Part shown: positions 12,102 through 24,528 of the stretch, piece by piece | Numbering within the stretch: the first letter of the stretch is position 1 | Layout: each line of letters opens with the position of its first letter | Source of the DNA: Rhizobium sp. Root274 | GTDB lineage: Bacteria > Pseudomonadota > Alphaproteobacteria > Rhizobiales > Rhizobiaceae | DNA: 64,000 nt | NCBI RefSeq assembly: GCF_001429245.1 | Contig: NZ_LMJE01000009.1 | Location: 251,832-315,831, forward strand | Direction: 5' to 3' | Program-made: the position numbers and the translations under genes | The notes under the pieces: generated by a model | Seen by the model: only the letters and a program-made list of their open reading frames with translations | What the model was told of the DNA's origin: nothing | Database searches by the model: none

Positions 12102-14690
12102 TTGTCTCCCGCGAATGGATTACTGTCGTCTTCGACGGCGTTTGTCGCCGCCTCTGCGGGGTTGGGCCACGTGGTGGATCTGCTGGAAGGCAAGCTTGAT
12201 CTGAAAGGGGAGGCGTCACCGATTCCTGCCTCTGGTCAAGCGTGGCCAGACCTGTGGCATGCCCGCCAAACCTTGCCGCCCTCGACCCGACCGACGGGTG
12301 GAACGCTCGCGCGAGCGGTTGACCAGATCAGCCGATTGCCAGGCGCGACGGCAAAGGCTGTCTCCCGCGAAATCGAGCAAGGGCATGTGTTCCTTTTCGT
12401 ACCTGTCTGTCTCGGACTCGGCGCCGTCTTCTGGTTCAGCCTGCCGGTTCCGCCCGCAGCGTCGGTGCTCATCGTCCTGTCATCGATAGCCTTGCTGGCA
12501 GTTGTGATGAGCCTGGCAGGAACCGTGCGTCGCTTTGTCTCTGTGGCCGGCTTACTGGTTCTCGCCGGCATGGCTCTCGCAGCGACTGAAACATGGCGCG
12601 CCTCCACCACCATCCTCGACAGTCCTGTCCTGGCCAAGGTAACAGGCGTGGTGGAGCGCCGCGAGGCGGGAGCAAGCGGAGAGTGGCGCTACGTCGTCAG
12701 ACTTCTCCAGACAGAGGACCCGATCCTCAGGCGTCCGCCGGAGCGGGTTTCGTTGCTGGCCCGTAGCCGGCACCAGCCCTTGAAGATCGGAGACGCCTTG
12801 ACCGGTCGGGCGCGGCTTTCTCCGCCATCGGGCCCTGCCTTGCCGGGCCTGAACGACTTCGCCTTTCAAAGCTACTTTGCCGGCATCGGCGCGGTCGGAT
12901 TTTTCATAGGTGCGCCTCAGCCGGCAGTGGCCGCATCTCTCACCGACGGCGGCTTCTGGATGAGGCTCGACCAGGCGCTATTCTCACTGCGGGATCGGAT
13001 TTCCGATCGTATTCACGCAGTCTTGCCCGGCGATACGGGGGCATTTGCCGCCTCGATCATCACGGGCGAGCGTCGGTCGATGTCGAAGGAAGCGACAGAC
13101 GCCTTGCGATTGTCGGGGCTGGCGCACATCACCGCGATATCCGGCCTGAATATGGCGCTCGCCGCCGGGATCTTCTTCGTCGGGTTGCGCGGCTTGCTCT
13201 GCCTGATGCCCACGGTGGCGCAACGCTATCCGATCAAGAAAGTCGCTGCCGCTGGTGCCTTGCTTGCGGCGACCGCTTACGTCCTCATTTCCGGCTATCA
13301 GGTGTCCGCGCTTCGGGCTTACCTGATGACAGCAGTCATGCTGATGGCCGTTCTCATCGACCGGCCGGCGATCAGCCTACGCAATCTCGCCGTGGCAGCG
13401 ACCCTGATCCTCATTGCACAGCCATCGGCGGTGATGGGGCCGAGTTTCCAGATGTCCTTTGCCGCGACGGCGGCACTGATCGCCGGCTATTCCGGCTGGA
13501 GAGCCCGGCCACGCTCGATCTGGCCCGCTCCGAAGTCTCCTGTTGCCAAACTTGCCAGCTTCATCGTCAAGTTCATCGGGGGCACGTTAGCGACCTCGCT
13601 GATCGGCGGGCTCTCGACGGCGATCTTCGCCGTTACCCATTTTCACCGCCTGTCGACCCATGGTCTCGAAGCCAATCTTGCGGCCATGCCGCTAATCTCG
13701 GTCGTCGTTATGCCGGCAGGCTTCATTGCCATGCTGCTCATGCCGTTCGGCATTGATGCGCCGTTCTTCTGGATCATGGGCCTGGGGTTGGATCTGGTCC
13801 TCGTGGTAGCCCATACGGTCGCCGGCTGGGGGGACGGGGTGCTTGTCGCGCGACAGCCTGACTGGTTTCCAATCCTGATCGTGATCGCGCTCCTGCTCAT
13901 GACGCTGCTCCATACCTGGCTGCGCCACGCCGGCACTCTGCTGCTGGCGATCACACTCGCCGCTGCAACTGTCCGCCCGCCTGACACGCCCGCGGATCTC
14001 TTCATCAGCGAAGACGGCCGTCTGGTCGGCTTCTGGCCGAAGGGAAAGGGGGAGGGCGAGGTGACAGTCCTCGCCACAAACCGAAGCCGACCGCCGGCAT
14101 TTCTCTTTGATCAATGGCAACCGGCGCTCGCTCTCACCCGCAACCAGCCGCCAATCCAGTTGAAATCGCCCGTCTTGCCGCCACCGGCAGACTGGAAAAA
14201 CGGCAAGAGCTGGGATCAGCAGACAAGCCAGCAGGCCCGGCAAACTCTCACGGAACTGATAGGAGCAGCAAAGTCTGACGCCTTTACCTGTATCCGTGGC
14301 GCCTGTGCCACCATGATATCCGGCAGCTGGAAGGTGGTGACCCTTGATCGCGCCGATCTCGCAGGTTTTGCCTGCGACCTCGCCGACATTGTGATCCTTG
14401 CGGCCCGCAGCCGCATGAAAGGCTGCCGCTCGGGCGCGCGTTTCATCAGCGAAACGACACTGCGAAGCTCCGGCGCCATGGAACTCCGACTCGGAGAACC
14501 CGGCGAGAACCAGATCAATGTCACCGCCGCCTTCGCCGGACAGCCTCGCCCCTGGACCATGCACCGACTATACGACTGGCGAACGGGTGTGACGGAGAGC
14601 CAGCACGAAACAGAAATCCCCGCACCGCCGCAAGCCCTCGAACTGAAGGCCGTGGAGCCGTCAAGCGACGGCCATCTCCACTTTCAGTGA
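12102..14690 (+). CDS. comEC: ComEC/Rec2-family DNA-uptake membrane protein
   Basis: Predicted inner-membrane channel of the ComEC/Rec2 family, which carries single-stranded DNA into the cytoplasm in naturally competent bacteria. The 862-residue frame has an N-terminal DUF4131-like region with several membrane helices (about 85-150). The Competence domain signature follows ([24 protein letters not shown], about 325-350) with many further helices to about 610, then a soluble C-terminal region. The metallo-hydrolase HxHxDH signature is not visible, so the C-terminal domain looks degenerate. The start is uncertain: TTG at 12102 is used because no in-frame ATG occurs before the first helices. Convergent with lexA, with ends overlapping by 7 bp. 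Confidence 0.85.
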   Translation: MSPANGLLSSSTAFVAASAGLGHVVDLLEGKLDLKGEASPIPASGQAWPDLWHARQTLPPSTRPTGGTLARAVDQISRLPGATAKAVSREIEQGHVFLFVPVCLGLGAVFWFSLPVPPAASVLIVLSSIALLAVVMSLAGTVRRFVSVAGLLVLAGMALAATETWRASTTILDSPVLAKVTGVVERREAGASGEWRYVVRLLQTEDPILRRPPERVSLLARSRHQPLKIGDALTGRARLSPPSGPALPGLNDFAFQSYFAGIGAVGFFIGAPQPAVAASLTDGGFWMRLDQALFSLRDRISDRIHAVLPGDTGAFAASIITGERRSMSKEATDALRLSGLAHITAISGLNMALAAGIFFVGLRGLLCLMPTVAQRYPIKKVAAAGALLAATAYVLISGYQVSALRAYLMTAVMLMAVLIDRPAISLRNLAVAATLILIAQPSAVMGPSFQMSFAATAALIAGYSGWRARPRSIWPAPKSPVAKLASFIVKFIGGTLATSLIGGLSTAIFAVTHFHRLSTHGLEANLAAMPLISVVVMPAGFIAMLLMPFGIDAPFFWIMGLGLDLVLVVAHTVAGWGDGVLVARQPDWFPILIVIALLLMTLLHTWLRHAGTLLLAITLAAATVRPPDTPADLFISEDGRLVGFWPKGKGEGEVTVLATNRSRPPAFLFDQWQPALALTRNQPPIQLKSPVLPPPADWKNGKSWDQQTSQQARQTLTELIGAAKSDAFTCIRGACATMISGSWKVVTLDRADLAGFACDLADIVILAARSRMKGCRSGARFISETTLRSSGAMELRLGEPGENQINVTAAFAGQPRPWTMHRLYDWRTGVTESQHETEIPAPPQALELKAVEPSSDGHLHFQ

Positions 14691-15397
14691 TAACGGCGGA
14701 TCAGGCCCACCAGTTTGCCCTGGATCTTGACACGGTCCGGCGGGAAGATGCGCGTTTCATAGGCCGGATTGGCGGCCTCAAGTGCGATCGAGGCGCCACG
14801 CCGGCGAAAGCGCTTGAGCGTGGCTTCTTCGTCGTCGACGAGTGCCACGATGATGTCGCCGGGATTGGCATTCGAGGCATTGCGGATGATCACCGTATCG
14901 CCGTCGAGGATGCCGGCATCGATCATCGAATCGCCCTTGACCTCCAGCGCGTAATGCTCGCCCGAGCCGATCATCTCGGCTGGCACGGTGATATCATGGG
15001 TATTGTTCTGGATCGCCGAGATCGGCACACCGGCTGCAATGCGACCCATCACCGGAACGCTCACTGAAGAGGTCTGCTCTGCTGGCGGCGTGCGGGCAGG
15101 GGGCGGCGGCGGTGCTTTGCCCAGGCTGCCTTCGATGACGCTCGGTGCAAAGCCACGGCGTGGCTGCAGGCTCGGTGTATAGGCTTCCGGCAGCTTGATG
15201 ACTTCGAGCGCGCGCGCTCTGTTGGGCAGGCGGCGGATGAAGCCTCGCTCCTCAAGGGCGGTGATCAGGCGATGGATGCCCGACTTCGAAGCGAGATCGA
15301 GCGCATCCTTCATCTCGTCGAACGAAGGCGGCACGCCCGACTCTTTCATCCGCTCGTGAATGAAGAGAAGCAGTTCCTGTTGCTTGCGCGTCAGCAT
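14684..15397 (-). CDS. lexA: SOS-response repressor LexA
   Basis: Represses DNA-damage genes and self-cleaves when RecA filaments form. 237 residues, the long alphaproteobacterial form with a Pro-rich linker (about 80-112). The N-terminal winged helix starts [17 protein letters not shown]. The cleavage site is Ala122-Gly123 in RIAAGVP. The catalytic dyad is Ser157 (KGDSMIDAG) and Lys195 (EATLKRF). The ATG at 15397 matches the family; the frame is open to 15535. An SOS box 47 bp upstream shows autoregulation. Confidence 0.98.
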   Translation of the reverse strand: MLTRKQQELLLFIHERMKESGVPPSFDEMKDALDLASKSGIHRLITALEERGFIRRLPNRARALEVIKLPEAYTPSLQPRRGFAPSVIEGSLGKAPPPPPARTPPAEQTSSVSVPVMGRIAAGVPISAIQNNTHDITVPAEMIGSGEHYALEVKGDSMIDAGILDGDTVIIRNASNANPGDIIVALVDDEEATLKRFRRRGASIALEAANPAYETRIFPPDRVKIQGKLVGLIRRYH

Positions 15398-15443
15398 AGG
15401 TAGAGCCCCAATTGGTGAAACAAATCCAGAACAGACACTATAT

Positions 15444-15458
15444 GTTCCATTTGTGTTC
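15444..15458 (-). promoter_or_regulatory. LexA operator (SOS box) upstream of lexA
   Basis: GTTCCATTTGTGTTC on the plus strand reads GAAC-N7-GAAC toward lexA. This is the direct-repeat SOS box known from Rhizobium and Agrobacterium. Ideal match in all eight defined positions. The gap between lexA and the DUF1003 gene is shared, but the DUF1003 start is 158 bp away, so control of that gene is less likely. Confidence 0.93.
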
Positions 15459-15615
15459 CGCAAGTGGATAAATTTCCGTGAACAACCCACGCGAAAATGC
15501 GATAGCCCTCTTCGTCCGTGTCGTGAGAAAGCCATGAAGCGCGTTGTCCATGTGTTTGCCTTCCAACGGGCGCTACGCTTTCGATCCCCCGAGAAGAACC
15601 AGTGAGACGTTCAAC

Positions 15616-16158
15616 ATGCTGAAAGATTTGGAAAAGACCTTGCTCGGCAAGCAGGTTGATGAACTTTCGTCGGCAGAGAAAAAGGTTCTGAAGAAAGCGC
15701 GGGAGCGACGCACGGTCTCGACCAATGCCGGCGAGGATTTCCTGGCCGGTTCGAGCTTCGGTCAGCGTCTGGCGGATGGGATTGCCCGCGTCGGCGGCTC
15801 CTGGAGCTTCATCATCGGGTTCATGCTCTTTTTGGTCGCTTGGGTTGTCCTCAATACGGTGATTCTGTCGACTCGCCCTATTGACGCCTATCCTTTCATC
15901 TTCCTGAACCTCATCCTCTCGATGATAGCGGCCATACAGGCACCGATCATCATGATGAGCCAGAACCGCCAGGCCGAACGGGACCGTTTCATGGCGGCGA
16001 AGGACTACGAGATCAATCTCAAGGCGGAGATCGAGGTTCTGGCGCTGCATCACAAGATCGACGAGCAGGTGCTGAAGGAGCTGCGTGAGACGCGGGCCGA
16101 GATCGACGCACTCCGGCAGTCGATCGAGGCCCTTACAAAACAGTCTGACCAGCCTTAA
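15616..16158 (+). CDS. DUF1003 membrane protein
   Basis: A 180-residue DUF1003 protein of unknown function. A charged N-terminus (about 1-50) is followed by two membrane helices (about 60-80 and 93-115) and a charged helical, probably coiled-coil, C-terminus (about 118-178). The family wording GGSWSFIIGFMLFLVAWVV and FLNLILSMIAAIQAPIIMMS is typical. The ATG at 15616 is used; the frame is open to 15544. It shares the divergent intergenic region with lexA. No role is known. Confidence 0.85.
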   Translation: MLKDLEKTLLGKQVDELSSAEKKVLKKARERRTVSTNAGEDFLAGSSFGQRLADGIARVGGSWSFIIGFMLFLVAWVVLNTVILSTRPIDAYPFIFLNLILSMIAAIQAPIIMMSQNRQAERDRFMAAKDYEINLKAEIEVLALHHKIDEQVLKELRETRAEIDALRQSIEALTKQSDQP

Positions 16159-16184
16159 CTGCATGTGAGAAGAGAGCGTCATTC

Positions 16185-17078
16185 ATGTCCCATGTCTCCC
16201 AATCTCCCCGTGCCGTTGATCATCTCGTGCTGCCGGTCGCCGATCTCGACACCGCCCGCGAGCGCCTGACCCGACTCGGCTTTACCGTGGCTGCAGATGC
16301 CACGCACCCTTTTGGCACCCGGAATGCCTGTGTCTTTTTCGCTGACGACACCTATCTGGAGCCGCTGGCCGTCGGAAGCCGTGAGGATTGCCTGGAGGCT
16401 GCTCGCACCGGCAACGTGTTCGTCGCCCGCCATCTGGCCTATCAGTTTCGTCGCGGCGAAGGCCAGTCGGCCATCGTCGTGAAAACGTCAGATGCCGGAG
16501 CGGACCATGCCCGTTTCGTTGCAGAAGGTCTGTCCGGCGGTGAGATGTTGGGGTTTTCGCGCCAGTTCCGCTTCCCGGATGGGCGCGCGGCGGAAGCGGC
16601 GTTCAAGCTGGCCTTCGCCGCAGATCTGAGGTCGCCGGATTTCTTCGCCTTTTCCTGTGAGCGCGTAAACCCTCTGCCCGTAGATCGCGGGACATTGCAG
16701 GTCCACGCCAATGCCGCAATCGGCCTCACTCGCATCGTGCTCTCTGAACACAACCCCAGCGACTTCCAGTATCTTCTGGAAGCGGTACTCGATCAGCGCG
16801 ACATCACCGCCCATTCTTTCGGCCTGTCGATGAAAACAGCCAATGCCACGGTGGACGTCCTCACGCCTGAAGGGTTGTCTGCCCATTATGGGCTTGCGGC
16901 TCCGCAAGCGGAGCGCGGCATGCTGGGGGCTGCGGTCGTGCTCGGGAGCCGTGATCTCGGCGTGACAGCACGTTGCCTCGCTGCTAATGGCATCGCATAT
17001 CAAACCATCGGCGCCCGACTGATCGTGGCGCCGCAGCCAGGGCAGGGCGTCGCCTACGCCTTTGAGGAGTCGAAATGA
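16185..17078 (+). CDS. VOC-family (glyoxalase-like) protein
   Basis: A 297-residue vicinal-oxygen-chelate fold protein. The N-terminal VOC module begins [23 protein letters not shown] (a segment of about 23 residues, at positions 7-29), and the middle and C-terminal parts repeat the beta-alpha-beta pattern. The overall form is that of Glyoxalase_5-like proteins annotated only as VOC or glyoxalase. Substrate is unknown. The stop overlaps the kdsA start by 4 bp (ATGA), so it is translationally coupled to kdsA, though nothing shows a role in Kdo synthesis. Confidence 0.82.
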   Translation: MSHVSQSPRAVDHLVLPVADLDTARERLTRLGFTVAADATHPFGTRNACVFFADDTYLEPLAVGSREDCLEAARTGNVFVARHLAYQFRRGEGQSAIVVKTSDAGADHARFVAEGLSGGEMLGFSRQFRFPDGRAAEAAFKLAFAADLRSPDFFAFSCERVNPLPVDRGTLQVHANAAIGLTRIVLSEHNPSDFQYLLEAVLDQRDITAHSFGLSMKTANATVDVLTPEGLSAHYGLAAPQAERGMLGAAVVLGSRDLGVTARCLAANGIAYQTIGARLIVAPQPGQGVAYAFEESK

Positions 17079-17923
17079 CCGTTTCTACCAATTCGGAAGT
17101 CATCGTCGGTGAAGGCCAGGGCAAGGCCGTGTTCTCGCAGAAGGGCCGTTTCGCGCTCATCGCCGGCCCTTGCCAGATGGAAAGCCGCGACCACGCCTTC
17201 ATGATTGCCGGTCGCCTTGTCAAACTCTGCCGCGAACTGGGTCTCGGGCTGGTCTACAAGTCCTCCTTCGACAAGGCGAACCGCACTTCGCTCTCGGCCG
17301 AACGTGGCATCGGGCTGGAAAAGGCGATGGAGGTCTTTGCCGATATCAAGAAGGAATACGGCATTCCGGTCCTGACAGACATCCATACCGAGGAACAGTG
17401 CGCAGCCGTCGCCCCGACCGTCGACGTGTTGCAGATCCCGGCCTTCCTCTGCCGGCAGACCGATCTTCTGGTCGCCGCGGCCAGGACTGGGCGCGTGGTC
17501 AATGTCAAGAAGGGCCAGTTCCTCGCCCCTTGGGACATGAAAAACGTGCTGAACAAGCTGAACGCCAGCGGCAATCCGAACGTCCTTCTCTGCGAACGGG
17601 GCGCCTCCTTCGGTTACAACACGCTCGTCTCCGATATGCGTTCGCTGCCGATCATGGCGGCCATGGGCGCGCCTGTCGTCTTTGACGCCACCCATTCGGT
17701 GCAGCAGCCGGGCGGGCAGGGTGGCTCCTCGGGCGGTCAGCGCGAATTCGTCGAGACGCTCGCCCGTGCAGCCGTCGCTGTCGGTGTTGGCGGCCTCTTC
17801 ATCGAGACTCATCAGGACCCGGACAATGCGCCCTCGGACGGTCCAAACATGGTCCAGATCGACAACATGCGCCCCTTGCTCGAAAAACTGATAGCCTTCG
17901 ACACCATCGCAAAGGCCGTCTAA
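17075..17923 (+). CDS. kdsA: 3-deoxy-8-phosphooctulonate synthase
   Basis: Condenses phosphoenolpyruvate and arabinose 5-phosphate to Kdo 8-phosphate for lipopolysaccharide. The 282-residue barrel protein has [13 protein letters not shown] (PEP site), [34 protein letters not shown] and [18 protein letters not shown], all typical of KdsA. The Gln-rich tail motif separates it from DAHP synthases. The ATG at 17075 overlaps the upstream VOC gene. Confidence 0.97.
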   Translation: MTVSTNSEVIVGEGQGKAVFSQKGRFALIAGPCQMESRDHAFMIAGRLVKLCRELGLGLVYKSSFDKANRTSLSAERGIGLEKAMEVFADIKKEYGIPVLTDIHTEEQCAAVAPTVDVLQIPAFLCRQTDLLVAAARTGRVVNVKKGQFLAPWDMKNVLNKLNASGNPNVLLCERGASFGYNTLVSDMRSLPIMAAMGAPVVFDATHSVQQPGGQGGSSGGQREFVETLARAAVAVGVGGLFIETHQDPDNAPSDGPNMVQIDNMRPLLEKLIAFDTIAKAV

Positions 17924-17952
17924 CCGGGTTTGCCGGCGCTTCAATCGGTTGA

Positions 17953-19410
<1,458 letters not shown>

Positions 19411-19435
19411 TCGCGACGGACCGGACAAAAGATCA

Positions 19436-19466
19436 GCCCGCGTCGGACCTCCGACGCGGGCTTTTT
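19436..19466 (+). terminator. Rho-independent terminator after eno
   Basis: Perfect 12-bp inverted repeat (19436-19447 with 19450-19461, GCCCGCGTCGGA and complement) directly followed by TTTTT. Lies 25 bp after the eno stop. Confidence 0.95.
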
Positions 19467-19551
19467 CATGCACGGCAATCGCGGTCAACGATCGGTTAAG
19501 ACATAGTCGCTAGTTTGACGGAAAGTCATGCGTTTCAAGGCAGTTGTCGGT

Positions 19552-19869
19552 ATGTGGACCAGGCATCACAAGAAGAAGAAATATGGTCGTTTTGCCCTTC
19601 CTGCCATTACCATCGCGTTCCTCTCCTATTTCGGCTATCATTCGATCCATGGCGACTACGGCCTGAAGGCCGGTCAGCAATTCGATCGCCTGCAGGCGGC
19701 CCGAAGCGCTGAACTCGACAAGCTGGTCAAGCAGCGTACACAGCTCGAAAAGGAAGTGAGCCTCCTAAGCGATGGCTCGCTGGACGAAGATATCATCGAC
19801 GAAAAGGCGCGCTATCAGCTCAACATGTCGCGTCCGGATGAAATCGTCATCTTCAACACCTATTTCTGA
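19552..19869 (+). CDS. ftsB: FtsB/DivIC-like septum formation initiator protein
   Basis: A 105-residue bitopic membrane protein of the FtsB/DivIC family, part of the divisome complex with FtsL and FtsQ. A basic N-terminus (WTRHHKKKKYGR) is followed by one membrane helix (about 14-33). A heptad-rich coiled coil (about 45-80, with LDKLVKQRTQLEKEV) and the short C-terminal region DEKARYQLNMSRPDEIVIF follow. The eno-ftsB-pdhA order supports the call, as in many proteobacteria. A start at 19528, with GGAAAG in SD position, would add eight residues. Confidence 0.87.
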   Translation: MWTRHHKKKKYGRFALPAITIAFLSYFGYHSIHGDYGLKAGQQFDRLQAARSAELDKLVKQRTQLEKEVSLLSDGSLDEDIIDEKARYQLNMSRPDEIVIFNTYF

Positions 19870-20017
19870 TAAACCGAGATCTGGTTAATTCTGATTTTTG
19901 CTTTGGAATCATATTCTTGGCATGAATATGACCTATGCATTTCTGGCATTGCGGATGCCGACTTTCTTCCCTATTCTAGCTTCAACAATAGACCACCATA
20001 ACCCACGGGAGGGATGA

Positions 20018-21064
20018 ATGGCGCTGCGCAAACCCGCGACTGCGACCGGTCGGAAGCTTTCGGCCAAGCCTGCCAAAAAAGAACTCGCCACCGGTATCGT
20101 CGCCGAATTCGACAAGGCGCAGGAGCTCGCATCCTATCGCGAGATGCTGCTGATCCGTCGCTTCGAGGAGAAGGCCGGCCAGCTCTACGGCATGGGCTTC
20201 ATCGGCGGTTTCTGTCACCTTTACATCGGTCAGGAAGCAGTCGTCGTCGGCATGCAGATGGCGCTGAAGGAGGGTGATCAGGTCATCACTGGCTATCGCG
20301 ATCACGGCCACATGCTGGCCTGCGGCATGAGTGCCCGCGGTGTCATGGCGGAACTGACCGGGCGTCGGGGCGGCTTGTCCAAGGGCAAGGGCGGCTCCAT
20401 GCACATGTTCTCCAAGGAAAAGAATTTCTACGGCGGTCATGGCATCGTCGGCGCCCAGGTGTCGCTCGGCACGGGTCTCGCCTTCGCCAACAAGTATCGC
20501 GGCAATGACAATGTCTCGCTCGCCTATTTCGGCGACGGTGCTGCCAACCAGGGCCAGGTTTACGAGAGCTTCAACATGGCTCGCCTGTGGAACCTGCCGG
20601 TGATCTACATCATCGAGAACAATCGTTATGCCATGGGCACATCCGTTTCGCGCGCTTCGGCCCAGACCGATTTCTCCCAGCGCGGCGTGTCCTTCAATAT
20701 CCCGGGCATCCAGGTCGATGGCATGGACGTGCGCGCGGTGAAGGCGGCAGCCGACCAAGCGGTTGAACATTGCCGCGCCGGCAAGGGCCCGGTTATCCTT
20801 GAGATGCAGACCTACCGTTATCGTGGTCACTCCATGTCGGACCCGGCCAAGTATCGTTCGAAGGACGAAGTGCAGAAGATGCGCTCCGAGCATGATCCGA
20901 TCGAACAGGTGCGTGCGCGTCTGTTCGAAAAGGGCTGGGCGACCGAGGACGAGCTGAAGGCAATCGACAAGGATGTTCGCGACATCGTCGCTGACTCGGC
21001 CGATTTCGCCCAGGCCGATCCGGAGCCGGATGCATCCGAGCTCTACACCGACATCCTGCTGTAA
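20018..21064 (+). CDS. pdhA: Pyruvate dehydrogenase E1 component, alpha subunit
   Basis: Thiamine-diphosphate subunit of the pyruvate dehydrogenase complex, which makes acetyl-CoA. The 348-residue protein has a Lys/Ala-rich N-terminal extension (about 1-30). The ThDP motif runs GDGAANQG to IENN (GDG-about 27-NN), and the phosphorylation-loop-like YRYRGHSMSDPAKYRS follows. SD GGGAGGG lies just before the ATG. First gene of pdhA-pdhB-pdhC with 15-bp gaps. Confidence 0.97.
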   Translation: MALRKPATATGRKLSAKPAKKELATGIVAEFDKAQELASYREMLLIRRFEEKAGQLYGMGFIGGFCHLYIGQEAVVVGMQMALKEGDQVITGYRDHGHMLACGMSARGVMAELTGRRGGLSKGKGGSMHMFSKEKNFYGGHGIVGAQVSLGTGLAFANKYRGNDNVSLAYFGDGAANQGQVYESFNMARLWNLPVIYIIENNRYAMGTSVSRASAQTDFSQRGVSFNIPGIQVDGMDVRAVKAAADQAVEHCRAGKGPVILEMQTYRYRGHSMSDPAKYRSKDEVQKMRSEHDPIEQVRARLFEKGWATEDELKAIDKDVRDIVADSADFAQADPEPDASELYTDILL

Positions 21065-21079
21065 TCGGGGAGGGAACCC

Positions 21080-22486
21080 ATGCCGATCGAAATCCTCATG
21101 CCCGCCCTGTCTCCGACCATGGAAGAGGGTACCCTCTCCAAGTGGGTCAAGCAGGAAGGTGACACCGTTAAGTCCGGCGATGTGATCGCTGAAATCGAAA
21201 CCGACAAGGCGACGATGGAAGTCGAAGCCGTGGACGAAGGCGTGCTCGGCAAGATCCTGATTGCCGCCGGTACCGAAAACGTCAAGGTGAACACGGCAAT
21301 CGCCGTATTGCTTCAGGATGGCGAAAGCGCCGATGCGGCCGTCGCGCCGAAGAAGGATGCCGACACACCGGCTGCGACCGCTGACGCCACCGGCGGCAAG
21401 GCACGCGAAGCCGCGGAAGAGCCGTCCTCCAAGGCCGACAACACCGTCCCGGCAGCGCCGAAGGTCGATGTGGCTGCCGATCCGGATATTCCGGCCGGCA
21501 CTGAAATGGTGACGATGACGGTGCGTGAAGCCCTGCGCGAAGCCATGGCCGAAGAAATGCGCGCCAACCCTGACGTCTTCATCATGGGTGAAGAAGTCGC
21601 CGAGTATCAGGGCGCCTACAAGATCACGCAGGGCTTGCTGGCCGAATTCGGCCCACGCCGCGTCGTCGACACCCCGATCACCGAACACGGCTTTGCCGGC
21701 GTTGGCGTCGGTGCTGCCATGGCAGGGCTTCGTCCGATCATCGAGTTCATGACCTTCAACTTCGCCATGCAGGCGATCGACCAGATCATCAACTCGGCCG
21801 CCAAGACGCTCTATATGTCCGGCGGCCAGATGGGTGCCCCGATCGTCTTCCGTGGCCCGAACGGGGCTGCTGCCCGCGTCGCCGCCCAGCACAGCCAGGA
21901 TTACGCCGCCTGGTACAGCCAGATCCCGGGCCTCAAGGTCGTCATGCCCTATACGGCCGCCGACGCCAAGGGTCTGCTCAAGGCCGCGATCCGCGATCCG
22001 AACCCGATCATCTTCCTCGAAAACGAGATCCTCTACGGCCAGTCCTTCGAGGTTCCGAAGCTCGACGATTTCGTCCTGCCGATCGGCAAGGCACGCATCC
22101 ACAAGACCGGCAAGGACGTCACGATCGTCTCCTGGGGCATCGGCATGACCTATTCGGTCAAGGCTGTTGCAGAACTGGAGAAGGAAGGCATCGACGTCGA
22201 ACTGATCGACCTGCGCACCATCCGTCCGATGGATCTGCCGACAGTCATCGAATCGGTCAAGAAGACCGGCCGTCTGGTCACCGTCGAGGAAGGCTATCCG
22301 CAGTCGTCCGTCGGCACGGAAATCGCCACCCGCGTCATGCAGCAGGCCTTCGATTATCTCGATGCGCCGATCCTCACGATCGCCGGCAAGGACGTTCCGA
22401 TGCCTTACGCGGCAAACCTCGAAAAGCTCGCTCTGCCGAATGTCGGCGAAGTGGTCCAGGCGGTGAAGACCGTCTGCTACAAGTAA
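21080..22486 (+). CDS. pdhB: Pyruvate dehydrogenase E1 component, beta subunit with lipoyl domain
   Basis: E1-beta of pyruvate dehydrogenase. It carries an N-terminal lipoyl domain (about 1-78; modified lysine Lys43 in ETDKATMEV) and an Ala/Pro linker (about 80-140). The transketolase-like catalytic domain follows ([48 protein letters not shown]). The extra lipoyl domain makes it 468 residues, against about 330 for plain E1-beta. That fusion is known in Rhizobiaceae and some other alphaproteobacteria. Confidence 0.97.
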   Translation: MPIEILMPALSPTMEEGTLSKWVKQEGDTVKSGDVIAEIETDKATMEVEAVDEGVLGKILIAAGTENVKVNTAIAVLLQDGESADAAVAPKKDADTPAATADATGGKAREAAEEPSSKADNTVPAAPKVDVAADPDIPAGTEMVTMTVREALREAMAEEMRANPDVFIMGEEVAEYQGAYKITQGLLAEFGPRRVVDTPITEHGFAGVGVGAAMAGLRPIIEFMTFNFAMQAIDQIINSAAKTLYMSGGQMGAPIVFRGPNGAAARVAAQHSQDYAAWYSQIPGLKVVMPYTAADAKGLLKAAIRDPNPIIFLENEILYGQSFEVPKLDDFVLPIGKARIHKTGKDVTIVSWGIGMTYSVKAVAELEKEGIDVELIDLRTIRPMDLPTVIESVKKTGRLVTVEEGYPQSSVGTEIATRVMQQAFDYLDAPILTIAGKDVPMPYAANLEKLALPNVGEVVQAVKTVCYK

Positions 22487-22501
22487 GGGGAGGGTAGGTC
22501 C

Positions 22502-23824
22502 ATGCCGATCAACATCACCATGCCGGCGCTCTCTCCGACGATGGAAGAGGGGAATCTGGCCAAGTGGCTGGTCAAGGAAGGCGACAAGGTCAAATCAGGC
22601 GATGTCATCGCCGAGATCGAAACCGACAAGGCGACCATGGAAGTCGAAGCGGTCGATGAAGGCACGGTGGCGAAGATTGTCGTTCCAGCCGGCACCGAAG
22701 CCGTGAAGGTCAACGCCCTGATCGCCATCCTCGCCGCCGATGGCGAAGACGTGGCTGCCGCCGCTGCCGGCGGCGGTTCTGCTCCGGCAGCACCGAAGGC
22801 GGAAGCTGCTCCGGCCCCGGCTGCTGCTCCGGCCGCAGCCCCGGCGCAGACCGCTGCTCCGGCAGCAGCGTCCTCCGGCGACCGCGTCTTTGCGTCCCCG
22901 CTGGCCCGTCGCCTCGCCAAGGAAGCCGGTCTTGATCTCAGCGCCGTCTCGGGTTCCGGTCCGAAGGGCCGCGTCGTCAAGAGCGACGTCGAAAAGGCCG
23001 TCAGCACCAGTGGCACCAAATCGGCTCCGGCTCCGGCAGCGGCTCCCGCAACTGCGGCAGCGCCGGCACCGGCTCTTGCCAAGGGCGCATCCGAAGAAGC
23101 CGTACTCAAGCTGTTCGAGGCGGGCTCCTACGATCTCGTGCCGCATGACGGCATGCGCAAGACGATTGCCAAGCGCCTGCAGGAATCGAAGCAGACCATC
23201 CCGCATTTCTACGTGTCCGTGGATTGCGAACTGGATGCGCTGCTGGCTCTGCGCGCCCAGTTGAACGACGCCGCGCCTCGCAAGGAAAGTGCGCCGACCT
23301 ACAAGCTCTCGGTCAACGACATGGTGATCAAGGCTCTGGCGCTGGCGCTCCGCGATGTGCCCGATGCCAACGTCTCCTGGACCGACAGCAATATGGTCAA
23401 GCACAAGCATGCCGATGTCGGCGTCGCCGTCTCGATCCCCGGTGGCCTGATCACCCCGATCATCCGTAAGGCCGAGACGAAGACCCTGTCCGCCATCTCC
23501 AACGAGATGAAGGACCTCGGCAAGCGCGCCAAGGAACGCAAGCTGAAGCCTGAAGAATACCAGGGCGGCACCACCGCCGTGTCCAACATGGGCATGATGG
23601 GCGTCAAGAACTTCGCCGCCGTCGTCAACCCGCCGCATGCAACGATCCTGGCGATCGGCGCTGGCGAGGAGCGCGTCGTGGTGAAGAATGGCGAGATGAA
23701 GGTGGCAAACGTCATGACCGTGACGCTGTCGACCGACCACCGCGCCGTTGACGGTGCGCTCGGGGCCGAACTGCTCGGCGCCTTCAAGCGCTACATCGAA
23801 AACCCGATGGGCATGCTCGTCTGA
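22502..23824 (+). CDS. pdhC: Dihydrolipoamide acetyltransferase (E2 of pyruvate dehydrogenase)
   Basis: Core acetyltransferase of the pyruvate dehydrogenase complex. 440 residues: one lipoyl domain (about 1-80, Lys43), Ala/Pro linker, and peripheral-subunit-binding domain (about 128-165, [19 protein letters not shown]). A second linker precedes the catalytic domain (about 205-440) with the [12 protein letters not shown] active-site histidine near the C-terminus. Its lipoyl domain is almost identical to that of PdhB, suggesting duplication. Follows pdhB by 15 bp. Confidence 0.97.
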   Translation: MPINITMPALSPTMEEGNLAKWLVKEGDKVKSGDVIAEIETDKATMEVEAVDEGTVAKIVVPAGTEAVKVNALIAILAADGEDVAAAAAGGGSAPAAPKAEAAPAPAAAPAAAPAQTAAPAAASSGDRVFASPLARRLAKEAGLDLSAVSGSGPKGRVVKSDVEKAVSTSGTKSAPAPAAAPATAAAPAPALAKGASEEAVLKLFEAGSYDLVPHDGMRKTIAKRLQESKQTIPHFYVSVDCELDALLALRAQLNDAAPRKESAPTYKLSVNDMVIKALALALRDVPDANVSWTDSNMVKHKHADVGVAVSIPGGLITPIIRKAETKTLSAISNEMKDLGKRAKERKLKPEEYQGGTTAVSNMGMMGVKNFAAVVNPPHATILAIGAGEERVVVKNGEMKVANVMTVTLSTDHRAVDGALGAELLGAFKRYIENPMGMLV

Positions 23825-23839
23825 CGAGGGAGCGGTGCG

Positions 23840-24478
23840 ATGAAGACCGTTCTCGCTTATGGCGACAGCCTGACATGGGGATACGACCCGGTACACCTGG
23901 GTCGTCATGCCCATGAGGATCGCTGGACGAGCGTCTTGCAAAAGGCACTCGGCCATGGGGTTCGGGTGATCGCCGAAGGCTTGAACGGCCGCACCACTGC
24001 CTATGACGACCATCTGGCCGACTGCGAGCGCAATGGCGCCAAGGTGCTGCCGACGGTCCTGGCAACGCACAAGCCGATCGATCTTGTAATCATCATGCTG
24101 GGGACCAATGATCTGAAACGCGGTATTCAGGGCACCGCGATTGGTGCGACAAGTGGCGTGAAGCGGTTGGTAACGCTTGTACAAAAGCATGACTGGGGCT
24201 TCGGCTTCGAGGATCCGGAGGTTCTCATCGTTGCGCCGCCGCCGATCCGGGAAACCGCCAATTCTGTTTTTGGCGCCATGTTCAACCATTCGGTGGGTGA
24301 AGGTAGCATGCTGGCCAGCATGTATCGTGATGCGGCGGACGAGGCCGGATGTGCCTTTTTCGACGCGGGATCTGTCGCCGAGACCACCCCGCTGGATGGC
24401 ATTCATCTCGATACGGAAAATACCCGAGCGATCGGACGCGGTCTGGAGCCGATCGTCCGGATGATGCTCGGTCTTTGA
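23840..24478 (+). CDS. SGNH/GDSL-family hydrolase
   Basis: A 212-residue SGNH hydrolase (esterase or lipase class). Block I GDSLTWG carries the nucleophile Ser at about residue 10, the block II Gly is in the AEGLNGRTT region, block III is LGTNDLK, and block V DGIHLD supplies the Asp and His. No signal peptide is seen, so it is probably cytoplasmic. It resembles arylesterase-type rhizobial proteins; the substrate is unknown. Follows pdhC by 15 bp and may be co-transcribed. Confidence 0.85.
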   Translation: MKTVLAYGDSLTWGYDPVHLGRHAHEDRWTSVLQKALGHGVRVIAEGLNGRTTAYDDHLADCERNGAKVLPTVLATHKPIDLVIIMLGTNDLKRGIQGTAIGATSGVKRLVTLVQKHDWGFGFEDPEVLIVAPPPIRETANSVFGAMFNHSVGEGSMLASMYRDAADEAGCAFFDAGSVAETTPLDGIHLDTENTRAIGRGLEPIVRMMLGL

Positions 24479-24514
24479 AGAAATGCCGCGTCCGGCACTC
24501 TCCGTCAGGGCGCG

Positions 24515-24528
24515 TTGATCAAAATCAA
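24515..24528 (+). promoter_or_regulatory. FNR/FixK-type box upstream of the YdcH gene
   Basis: TTGATCAAAATCAA is an exact match to TTGAT-N4-ATCAA, the operator of FNR, FixK and FnrL. Its centre is at 24521.5. The sequence TAACCT at 24550-24555 falls where a -10 element would lie if the box is at about -41.5, a normal activator position. The downstream gene starts at 24589. Confidence 0.72.
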
